19,808 nt of DNA from Pseudomonadota bacterium (lineage in GTDB: Bacteria > Cyanobacteriota > Vampirovibrionia > LMEP-6097): positions 1-19,808 of the forward strand of contig RFQS01000011.1 in NCBI GenBank assembly GCA_009924885.1. The letters are read 5' to 3'. The position numbers and the translations under genes are program-made. Under the pieces are notes generated by a model. The model made no database searches and had not been told where the DNA came from. It worked only from the letters and a program-made list of their open reading frames with translations. Positions 9,050 to 15,200 of the stretch are shown here, one piece after another; positions within the stretch are counted from its first letter, which is position 1, and each line of letters begins with the position of its first letter.

Positions 9050-9409
9050 ATGGCAAAAGAAATTAAAGATAGTGGATGGATTAAATTCTTAGGTGGTTTG
9101 CTTTTAGGAGCTGCTGCTGGTTACTTTGCGGGCTTAATGCTTACGGATAGATCTGGTTCTGATCTAAGAAAGGATTGGTTGGAAAATTCTAATCATATTC
9201 TTGCTAACATGAAGGATAAGCTGGAAGACTTTAAAGAAAAGGCTTCTATTAAAATTCAAGAAATAAAGAATTTTGCTGATGAAAAATTCAGTCTCTCAGC
9301 GATTAAAATTCAAGATCAAATCAGCTCAATTGGAAGACAGTTGGATGAACTTGGAAAGAAATCACAAGACTTCATCAATGATTCAAGAGAAAATACAGCT
9401 AACAACTAA
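9050..9409 (+). CDS. YtxH-domain membrane-anchored protein
   Basis: About 119 residues from the ATG at 9050, which is preferred over an in-frame TTG two codons earlier because of the promoter spacing. The glycine-rich membrane segment FLGGLLLGAAAGYFAGLML followed by a charged turn (TDRSGSDLRKDW) is the YtxH signature. The rest is a long amphipathic helix, probably coiled-coil, ending in a hydrophilic tail. YtxH proteins are small membrane-tethered helices often linked to stress; the molecular role is not settled. The gene overlaps the start of lptC by about 32 bases, which ties it to LPS export in this genome. Confidence 0.72.
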   Translation: MAKEIKDSGWIKFLGGLLLGAAAGYFAGLMLTDRSGSDLRKDWLENSNHILANMKDKLEDFKEKASIKIQEIKNFADEKFSLSAIKIQDQISSIGRQLDELGKKSQDFINDSRENTANN

Positions 9410-10352
9410 AGAAATAATCAAAACATTTCAAAGCAAGCATGGCACGAAAGTCGCCATGCTTGTTCCTTTTATATTATTCATTTTATTTTTCGGATACAGT
9501 GCAGTATCTGCACTGCTAACAGTAAATAGCTCAAAGTTACCAAAAGACTTTGAAAAAATAGATTTAGAGATTAAAAACTATAAGTTAGAGCAATTAGACC
9601 AAAAATCTAAACAAAGACTATGGAAGTTAAATGCCAAATCAGCTAAATTAGACCCTAAGTACAATAATGCTGAAATTATAGAACCAGTAATCGAGTACTA
9701 TGACAAGGATTCTGGAAAAGTAAAATTTCTACTGAGCTCGGATAGCGCTAGCTTAAATAAACAGACACAGGCTTTTAAGCTTTTTGAAAATGTTCAGTTA
9801 CATTTTAACAATAATCAATACTACTTAGAGTCAGGGAACTTAGAATTTTCAGAACAATCTCAAGTTTTCACAACCAGCAATAATTGGAGCTTAGAGTCTC
9901 TAGGCAAGGGTTTAATGATAAAAGGCTCATCTGGAGTAATTAATAAAGACTTTAAAACCTTAATCAGTGAAGGCTCTGCTAGCTTAACTAAGGCTGAATA
10001 TTTATTAGAAGCGGATAAAATTACTGTTAATTTAACAGAAAATAGCCAAATAGTAGATGCTGTCGGGCATTCTAAATTAAATATCAGAAATAAGAATATA
10101 ACTCTGAGGGCTGGGCAAATCCACTTAGACCCCAAAGGAAATTTAAAAGCCAATGGTGCTATAAATATACTGACCGAGAAGGTTTCTTGTTTTGCAAATA
10201 ATTTATTGGTAAGAAAAATAAATAACGTTCAAATAGCTACACTCACTGGTAATCCCTATATTGTGAGAAATGGTGACAAGATTTTTGCTGATGAAATTGA
10301 CTATAATTTTGACACAGAAGAGGTTACGATTAAAGGTCATGTTCATTCATAA
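9378..10352 (+). CDS. lptC: LPS export protein LptC with extended OstA-like region
   Basis: LptC is the inner-membrane anchored periplasmic protein that passes LPS from LptBFG to LptA. From the ATG at 9378 it has 324 residues: a short cytoplasmic part, one membrane segment (about 26-48, AMLVPFILFILFFGYSAV) and a long run of beta strands of the OstA/LptA-LptC type. It has the LptC pattern of WKLNAKSAKLDP followed by repeating nnQYYLESGNLEF, LISEGSASL and ADKITVNL strands. At 324 residues it is much longer than the roughly 190-residue E. coli protein and probably contains a second jellyroll-like section, as in cyanobacterial LptC-like proteins. The frame stays open upstream to 9273, but that part reads antiparallel to the real YtxH frame and is unlikely to be translated. 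It overlaps lptA by 14 bases. Confidence 0.78.
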   Translation: MIQEKIQLTTKEIIKTFQSKHGTKVAMLVPFILFILFFGYSAVSALLTVNSSKLPKDFEKIDLEIKNYKLEQLDQKSKQRLWKLNAKSAKLDPKYNNAEIIEPVIEYYDKDSGKVKFLLSSDSASLNKQTQAFKLFENVQLHFNNNQYYLESGNLEFSEQSQVFTTSNNWSLESLGKGLMIKGSSGVINKDFKTLISEGSASLTKAEYLLEADKITVNLTENSQIVDAVGHSKLNIRNKNITLRAGQIHLDPKGNLKANGAINILTEKVSCFANNLLVRKINNVQIATLTGNPYIVRNGDKIFADEIDYNFDTEEVTIKGHVHS

Positions 10353-11403
10353 TCAGCGAGGCATTTTATTAAATTCTGCTTTAAAGTTTTCTATTAGAAA
10401 AGCTGCTTTATCTCTATGCTTTCTGTTTTTACTTGCACCATTATTTAATTCTTTTTCTGTATCCGCAGCTAAAAGCTCCTCAAAAGGCTTTCAAGACATT
10501 AAAATTATCTCAGCAGAAAAACTGACCTATAAAGATGGTTTTACTCAGCTAGAGGGAGCTGTACAGATGCTTGTCGATGATTTATTAATATCAGCCCCAG
10601 AAGTTAAAGTTCAGGATAAGAAAAAAGCCGAATTTTTACGTGAAGTAAAGGTTAGTTCTGATAGTTTAAATATCGTTGCGAAGCACATGGAAGTAGATTT
10701 AGCGACAGGGCTAATAAAAATTTATTCAGGGCTAACTGAAATCAAACAAAATCAAAATAATTATAATATTGATGCTGATTTGCAGACTATGGATTATAAA
10801 AAGGGCTTCTTCACTGCTAAATCTGATGCTAAGCAGATGACCGCACTGCATAAGGATCTTACTGTAACCGCAGATAAAATGGAAGGACAGTTTAATCCTG
10901 AGGCGAAAGGCAGTCCTGGAAATAGTTCACAGCTAGATAAAGTCTCATTTATTGGTTCAGTAATAGCTAAAAAAGAAACTTCTCAGATTAAATCAGACAA
11001 GCTCATCATCTTTCCTCAACAGAAGCTCTATAGGGCAATAGGCGATGCCTCTTTTATATATCTAGAACCAACTAAAGAATTTAGACTCAAAGGAGATTTC
11101 CTGAATTTAGAAGAGCTTGAGCCTAATAAATATGTAGTTTTAGCCAGCACTAACTCTTCAAGAAAATTAATAAACTTCACTTCACCAGCAAGGAAACTTG
11201 CTGGCCGAGCGAAATTTGCAAGGCTCTGGTTAGAAAATGATAACGCTAGCGAAGTAGTATTTACTGGAGACTGTGATATCCGCGTCGATAATAAACGTAT
11301 TCAAGGCGAAGAAGTATATTTAGATAACGTAAATAAAAAAATGCTGAGTAATTTAAATCGCCCTAAAGCAATTATGCTGAAACGAGAGAAATTAACTTTC
11401 TAG
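10339..11403 (+). CDS. lptA: LPS export periplasmic protein LptA (OstA family)
   Basis: LptA forms the periplasmic bridge that carries LPS to the outer membrane. From the ATG at 10339 it has 354 residues. A hydrophobic signal peptide (about 20-43, ending VSAA) is followed by beta-strand repeats of the OstA type: ISAEKLTYKDGFTQLEGAVQML, written here only as family pattern, then VTADKMEGQF, IKSDKLIIFP and the closing GEEVYLDN strands. The typical LptA is about 185 residues, so this version has roughly double the beta repeats. The start overlaps the end of lptC by 14 bases. The 3' end overlaps the convergent lpxB by 32 bases. An in-frame upstream start at 10270 lies wholly within lptC and is less likely. 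Confidence 0.75.
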   Translation: MFIHNQRGILLNSALKFSIRKAALSLCFLFLLAPLFNSFSVSAAKSSSKGFQDIKIISAEKLTYKDGFTQLEGAVQMLVDDLLISAPEVKVQDKKKAEFLREVKVSSDSLNIVAKHMEVDLATGLIKIYSGLTEIKQNQNNYNIDADLQTMDYKKGFFTAKSDAKQMTALHKDLTVTADKMEGQFNPEAKGSPGNSSQLDKVSFIGSVIAKKETSQIKSDKLIIFPQQKLYRAIGDASFIYLEPTKEFRLKGDFLNLEELEPNKYVVLASTNSSRKLINFTSPARKLAGRAKFARLWLENDNASEVVFTGDCDIRVDNKRIQGEEVYLDNVNKKMLSNLNRPKAIMLKREKLTF

Positions 11404-12610
11404 CAACTAATTCAGAACTCTTATAGTCACCGAGTTTCTCTTTCACTATTTGAAACTCTTTAATTAAATCATCTCTATATTTATCATTCTCTACAGTCAT
11501 TAAAGTTTCCTCAAGAAAATTTTCTACCCTAGCATCCTTTTGTAGAAACTCTTTAACGATAAACTTACCAGCAATAATATTAGCTAAGCCAGCCATATCA
11601 ATGATACGAAGAATTTTATAAAGCATAAAATTAATAGGATTCGCTTTATAAGTAAGAAAATATGGCTTCTCATATAAAGTAGCTTCAAGAGTGACTGTAC
11701 CTGAGCAGAGCCATAAATAATCAGCAGCCTTAAGAAGTTTTTGATTTGCATTTGAAATGCTTTCTGAGTCTATAACTTTAACAAAGCCCTCGACATCTTT
11801 TAAACCATACTGAGTTAATTGTTCTAAACTAATAGTCGGAGCCCGAGCAATAATAAACTTTAAATCAGGATAACTAAAACGCAATATCTTAGCTGTTTCT
11901 ATAAAAAGAGGTAAAGTATAACTCACTTCAAAACCCCTACTACCCGGAAATATTCCAATAATCTGAGGGGCGTGTAGCGGAACTTCAATTTCTGCGTTTT
12001 CGCCCGCCTCATGATCCTTCTGTAAATTTAAATAATCTATAATTTCAGCCTTACATTCTGCGGTCGATTCTTCAATTAAAGATTCTAAAACAGGATTACC
12101 GACATAAATTGCGGGCTGCTGAACTGACTCGTAGATCTCTTTTTCAAAGGGTAAAGTATAGAGGACAATATCTATATTCTTCTTTATATTTTTAATACGA
12201 TGTGGTCTTGAGGCCCATAACTGCGGTGCAATATACTGTACTAACTTTATATTTTGTAAAGAAGAATCTTTAAGCTGAGCAGCACGAATCCCTTTAGCTA
12301 TCTGCATATTAAAGCCTGCATAATCTACCATTAGGACTATATCTGGCTTTAAAGCGATGATTCTTTCCAGAATAATTTTCTTTAATTTAAATATTTTAGT
12401 TAAATTAAAGATTACATCCACCACTCCAGCAAATGAATAATCCTTGTAATCAATAAAATTCTCCATCCCCGCTTTTTTAGTAAGCGATGAACCCATGCCC
12501 GTTATTTGAACATCATCAGAGAATTCTTTAAGCTTAGCAACGACTCTAGCTAAGTGGTTTTCACCACTAAATTCACCGCATATTGCAAAAATAGAAAGAG
12601 GTTTTGACAT
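11372..12610 (-). CDS. lpxB: Lipid-A-disaccharide synthase LpxB (GT19)
   Basis: LpxB joins UDP-diacylglucosamine and lipid X to give the beta-1,6 lipid A disaccharide at the inner membrane. The 412 residues show the family blocks in order: CGEFSGENH (11-19), VDYAGFNMQIAK (95-106, with D96 in the place of the conserved Asp), YIAPQLWASRPHRIK (126-140), LPFEKEIYE plus YVGNPVLE, IFPGSRGFEVS (220-230, R225) and CSGTVTLEATL near residue 307. An extra Glu/Ala-rich stretch at about 195-213 is not usual. The start lies about 10 bases after the stop of sufE on the same strand, so they are probably co-transcribed. The 3' end overlaps lptA tail to tail. Confidence 0.92.
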   Translation of the reverse strand: MSKPLSIFAICGEFSGENHLARVVAKLKEFSDDVQITGMGSSLTKKAGMENFIDYKDYSFAGVVDVIFNLTKIFKLKKIILERIIALKPDIVLMVDYAGFNMQIAKGIRAAQLKDSSLQNIKLVQYIAPQLWASRPHRIKNIKKNIDIVLYTLPFEKEIYESVQQPAIYVGNPVLESLIEESTAECKAEIIDYLNLQKDHEAGENAEIEVPLHAPQIIGIFPGSRGFEVSYTLPLFIETAKILRFSYPDLKFIIARAPTISLEQLTQYGLKDVEGFVKVIDSESISNANQKLLKAADYLWLCSGTVTLEATLYEKPYFLTYKANPINFMLYKILRIIDMAGLANIIAGKFIVKEFLQKDARVENFLEETLMTVENDKYRDDLIKEFQIVKEKLGDYKSSELVARKLISLVSA

Positions 12611-12620
12611 TTTAATAACT

Positions 12621-13082
12621 CTAACTTTTTAAAGCTTCATCTGGACTAAGCTCTAGAAGCATCTCCCTTGCATAATTCTGCATCATGTTATAAGTATTCA
12701 CAAAACCATTTGCACGAGAAGCTGTTAGCGTCTGACTAAGCCCCATATCCTCAATAAATTTAATATCTATAAGTAATATTTCACTCGGACTCAAACCACT
12801 AAAGCCCTCTATTAATAAGGCTAATAAGCCTTGTACTAAATGTGAATTAGATTCACCAGTGTAATAAACTTTAGCATCTTGGAGCTTAGCTGCAATATAA
12901 GTCAAGGAAACACAGCCTTTAACTTGATTCTCCTCTGTCTTCAAGCTTACATCAAATACAGGCAGCCTCTTCCCTAGAGCTATCACCCTTTCAAACATCT
13001 TCGTTTTATCATCAATCTTCTTAAATTGTTCAAATCGTTTCAATAGATTTGGTGGAAGGTTATAAGGATTAGGATTTTCCAT
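12621..13082 (-). CDS. sufE: SufE family cysteine desulfurase sulfur acceptor
   Basis: SufE accepts persulfide sulfur from a cysteine desulfurase (SufS or CsdA) and passes it on for Fe-S cluster assembly. It has 153 residues, the normal length. The acceptor cysteine is C57 in the loop VKGCVSLTYI. The C-terminal signature FIEDMGLSQTLTASRANGF is clear. No sufS or sufBCD genes lie in this window. The neighbour lpxB follows in the same direction with a gap of about 10 bases. CsdE is an equally valid family name. The upstream region contains an inverted repeat (13103-13127). Confidence 0.9.
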   Translation of the reverse strand: MENPNPYNLPPNLLKRFEQFKKIDDKTKMFERVIALGKRLPVFDVSLKTEENQVKGCVSLTYIAAKLQDAKVYYTGESNSHLVQGLLALLIEGFSGLSPSEILLIDIKFIEDMGLSQTLTASRANGFVNTYNMMQNYAREMLLELSPDEALKS

Positions 13083-13102
13083 GCTAGCTAATTACATAAG
13101 TT

Positions 13103-13127
13103 ACGATAAAAGTTTTTATCTTATCGT
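13103..13127. promoter_or_regulatory. Inverted repeat between sufE and tRNA-Cys, with a related element at 13171
   Basis: ACGATAA (13103-13109) and TTATCGT (13121-13127) are perfect complements; an inner GATAAAA/TTTTATC pair also fits. The same words recur next to the tRNA: ACGATAAAA at 13171-13179 and AATCGTTTC near 13185-13193. The first copy lies just upstream of sufE and the second just upstream of the tRNA, so a shared operator for the divergent genes is possible. Confidence 0.3.
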
Positions 13128-13174
13128 TTCTTTAAATTTTAGCTTTTATGGGGCAGCTAAGACCTAAAATACGA

Positions 13175-13180
13175 TAAAAT
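13175..13180 (+). promoter_or_regulatory. Candidate -10 box of tRNA-Cys
   Basis: TAAAAT (13175-13180, 5 of 6 bases of TATAAT) sits 15 bases before the mature tRNA 5' end, giving a leader of about 8-9 bases. No clear -35 match was found. Confidence 0.35.
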
Positions 13181-13195
13181 TAAAAATCGTTTCGT

Positions 13196-13269
13196 GGCGG
13201 CATAGCCAAGTGGTAAGGCAGAGGTCTGCAACACCTTTACCCCCAGTTCGAATCTGGGTGCCGCCTCCA
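13196..13269 (+). tRNA. tRNA-Cys (anticodon GCA)
   Basis: A complete 74-nt cloverleaf. The acceptor stem GGCGGCA (13196-13202) pairs with TGCCGCC (13259-13265). The D stem is GCC/GGC. The anticodon loop CTGCAAC carries GCA and is closed by GAGGT/ACCTT. The T arm is CCCAG-TTCGAAT-CTGGG. The discriminator is T (U73), as expected for tRNA-Cys, and CCA is encoded (13267-13269). The last 14 bases are repeated downstream. Confidence 0.96.
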
Positions 13270-13307
13270 TTTTATCTACTGCTTAATATTTAATCCCACC
13301 CCGATCC

Positions 13308-13333
13308 GAACTGGAACCAGTTCACATCTTTTT
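13308..13333 (+). terminator. Hairpin plus T-run in repeat unit 1, possible tRNA terminator
   Basis: GAACTGG (13308-13314) and CCAGTTC (13317-13323) form a perfect 7-bp stem, followed 5 bases later by TTTTT (13329-13333). Unit 2 has the same stem (13407-13413 with 13415-13421) followed by TTTT. The minimal loop (1-2 nt) means the inner pairs would open. The distance from stem to T-run makes it an imperfect intrinsic terminator. Confidence 0.35.
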
Positions 13334-13336
13334 ACT

Positions 13337-13353
13337 GCGACTCTGAGAGTCGC
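13337..13353 (+). repeat. Second conserved hairpin of the repeat unit
   Basis: GCGACTC (13337-13343) pairs with GAGTCGC (13347-13353) around the loop TGA. In unit 2 the same stem (13435-13441 with 13445-13451) encloses CTA. The 14 stem bases are identical while the 3-base loop has changed. The hairpin stands directly before the repeated tRNA 3' end. Confidence 0.7.
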
Positions 13354-13474
13354 GGGGTGCCGCCTCCATTTTATCTACTGCTTCATAGTTAATCCCACCC
13401 AGATCCGAACTGGACCAGTTCACATCCTTTTACTGCGACTCCTAGAGTCGCGGGGTGCCATCGTTATCCCAAGA

Positions 13475-13497
13475 TCAAGATGTCCGTGATATCTTGA
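13475..13497. promoter_or_regulatory. Inverted repeat upstream of the methyltransferase
   Basis: TCAAGAT (13475-13481) and ATCTTGA (13491-13497) are perfect complements with a 9-base loop, ending 39 bases before the methyltransferase ATG. No T-run follows. It could be an operator controlling the methyltransferase, which often needs tight control in restriction-type systems; this is inference. Confidence 0.35.
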
Positions 13498-13536
13498 ATA
13501 TTAGTAAATAGAATACTAAAAACGATTAATTCCTCA

Positions 13537-14580
13537 ATGAAAAAGAAAAGAAAAATAATTGCAATTGATTTGTTTTGTGGTGCCGGTGGTTTAACCTATG
13601 GTTTACAAAAAGCTGGTTTAAAAGTAGTCGCTGGCTTTGATATCGACTCGGCATGCGAATATCCATATGAGAAGAATAATAAATCTCAATTCATTCACGC
13701 TGATGTAAAGAAAATAACAGGTAATGATCTTAATAAATTATATGCAAATGCAGATATCAAAATTCTTACTGGATGTGCTCCGTGTCAACCTTTTTCAACT
13801 TATTCTAAACTTAAAGGCACTGATGAAAAATGGATACTGCTAAGATCTTTTCTGAGATTGGCTTCCGAATCACTACCAGATATAATCTCAATGGAAAATG
13901 TACCACAATTAGTTAGACATAAGGTTTTTAAAGAATTTCTTAAAGGCTTAATTAGATTAGGTTATGCCATCTGGTATAAAGAAGTAGATTGTTCAGAATA
14001 TGGAGTTCCCCAAACTCGCAAAAGACTAGTCTTACTTGCATCTAAGCTCGGTGCAATAGGCCCACTTAAAAACCCTCATAAAAATCTAAAACTGACGGTA
14101 CGTGAAAATATTAAAGATTTAGAGCCTCTTAAAGCAGGTTCTTCCTCAAATATAGACCCACTTCACTCTGCTGCAAAGCTTTCTCCTTTAAACTTAAAAA
14201 GAATAAAAGCCTCTACACCAGGCGGTTCTTGGAAAGAATGGGATCCAAGCTTAATCGCAGACTGTCATAAAAAAGATACAGGCAAAACATTCGCTTCTGT
14301 TTATGGAAGGATGGAATGGGATACTTTAGCCCCGACTATAACTACTCAATGCTATGGTTTTGGAAATGGACGCTTTGGTCATCCTGAGCAAGATAGGGCT
14401 ATTTCACTTCGAGAAGCTGCAATATTACAAACCTTCCCCGAAGATTACCATTTTATTGAAAAGACAGAAAAATTAAAATCTACTGTAATTGGACGTCTTA
14501 TCGGTAATGCCGTCCCTGTTAAGCTCGCTGAGGCAATCGGCTATACAATAAAAAATCATATTAAATATTCTTGTTTCTGA
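13537..14580 (+). CDS. DNA (cytosine-5)-methyltransferase
   Basis: Transfers a methyl group from S-adenosylmethionine to C5 of cytosine in a specific DNA site. The 347 residues contain the C5-methylase motifs in order: motif I IAIDLFCGAGGLTYGL (8-23), motif IV GCAPCQPFS with catalytic C83 (79-87), motif VI MENVPQL with E120, motif VIII QTRKRLVLL (159-167), motif IX REAAILQTFP (292-301) and motif X GRLIGNAVPVKLAEAIG (319-335). The target recognition region (about 175-285) is short. The gene has no evident Shine-Dalgarno. It converges on, and overlaps by 25 bases, the HEPN gene. With HEPN and DUF262 next to it, it most likely belongs to a defence cassette in which it marks self DNA. The target site cannot be read from the sequence. 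Confidence 0.93.
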   Translation: MKKKRKIIAIDLFCGAGGLTYGLQKAGLKVVAGFDIDSACEYPYEKNNKSQFIHADVKKITGNDLNKLYANADIKILTGCAPCQPFSTYSKLKGTDEKWILLRSFLRLASESLPDIISMENVPQLVRHKVFKEFLKGLIRLGYAIWYKEVDCSEYGVPQTRKRLVLLASKLGAIGPLKNPHKNLKLTVRENIKDLEPLKAGSSSNIDPLHSAAKLSPLNLKRIKASTPGGSWKEWDPSLIADCHKKDTGKTFASVYGRMEWDTLAPTITTQCYGFGNGRFGHPEQDRAISLREAAILQTFPEDYHFIEKTEKLKSTVIGRLIGNAVPVKLAEAIGYTIKNHIKYSCF

Positions 14581-15191
14581 ATATAGCTTTCTATATTTTC
14601 TAAAATGCAATCTAAATAAGCAAGAGAAGATTTTTTCATTTTTTTTAATTCTTCAGTTGTATAGTCACGCCCAATTTCAGAGAAAGATTTACTGCCATGC
14701 GCAAGATCATTTCTATTAGTTTTAATAGTGAGCAAATCACTACCACCCTTAGCATCTTTATGATTAATATTATTGGAAAAACCATAGACTTTAGCAATCT
14801 TACGTACCGTCTTAGCATCAACATTACCAGAAAAGAGTGTCTTTTCATCTTCATCAAAGCCTGATACTAAGACATTCACCTTAGACATAAACGCATCATG
14901 TAATAAGATTTCTAGCTTACCTTGCTTAATAAGATTCTTTACAACACATTTTTGCAGTGTCTCTTTTATTGAGGAGTATTGAATGTTCTTTTCTTTTAAA
15001 TCATCCTGGATAGCAATAATAGCCTGAGTAAGAGTACTTTCAACTAGATTATATAGAAGTAAAAAACAGCTTGCTTTTAAGGTTTGTTCTAGTTCTCGAT
15101 TACTATTTTGTTTCTCAAAAGAACTCAAATGATCAAAGAATCCCTCTATCTCTGCTTTTCGTTCATTGAAAATCTTCCTTGCTTCAAGCAT
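14556..15191 (-). CDS. HEPN-domain protein, MAE_28990/MAE_18760 type
   Basis: A 211-residue all-helical protein. HEPN proteins are commonly RNases in defence or toxin systems. The motif RNDLAH (R160 to H165, an Rx4H motif) is the usual HEPN catalytic signature, followed by GSKSFSEIGRDYT, typical of the MAE_28990-type family. The N-terminal half carries the LLLYNLVEST helix with E51. The catalytic residues look intact, so the protein may be active. It follows the DUF262 gene on the same strand with a gap of 9 bases and is surely co-transcribed. Its 3' end overlaps the convergent methyltransferase by 25 bases. The assignment is from recalled family patterns. Confidence 0.78.
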   Translation of the reverse strand: MLEARKIFNERKAEIEGFFDHLSSFEKQNSNRELEQTLKASCFLLLYNLVESTLTQAIIAIQDDLKEKNIQYSSIKETLQKCVVKNLIKQGKLEILLHDAFMSKVNVLVSGFDEDEKTLFSGNVDAKTVRKIAKVYGFSNNINHKDAKGGSDLLTIKTNRNDLAHGSKSFSEIGRDYTTEELKKMKKSSLAYLDCILENIESYIQKQEYLI

Positions 15192-15200
15192 ATAATCACT

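Larger units (their letters stand above)
13256..13459 (+). repeat. Tandem repeat of 98-99 bp seeded by the tRNA-Cys 3' end
   Basis: Unit 1 is 13256-13354 (99 bp), unit 2 is 13355-13452 (98 bp), and a third copy stops after GGGTGCC (13453-13459). Each full unit begins with GGGTGCCGCCTCCA, identical to the tRNA 3' end; in unit 1 it is the tRNA end itself. Each then reads TTTTATCTACTGCTT, followed by an 18-base inverted near-copy of the tRNA T-arm and acceptor base (13297-13314, 13396-13413). Two hairpins follow. The units differ at few positions, mostly outside the stems. Together with the tRNA this accounts for most of the 454-base stretch between sufE and the methyltransferase. Confidence 0.85.

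Noticed and set aside
13256..13459. Repeat array as a CRISPR
   Set aside because: The units are contiguous 98-99 bp tandem copies without unique spacers, and no cas genes are present.
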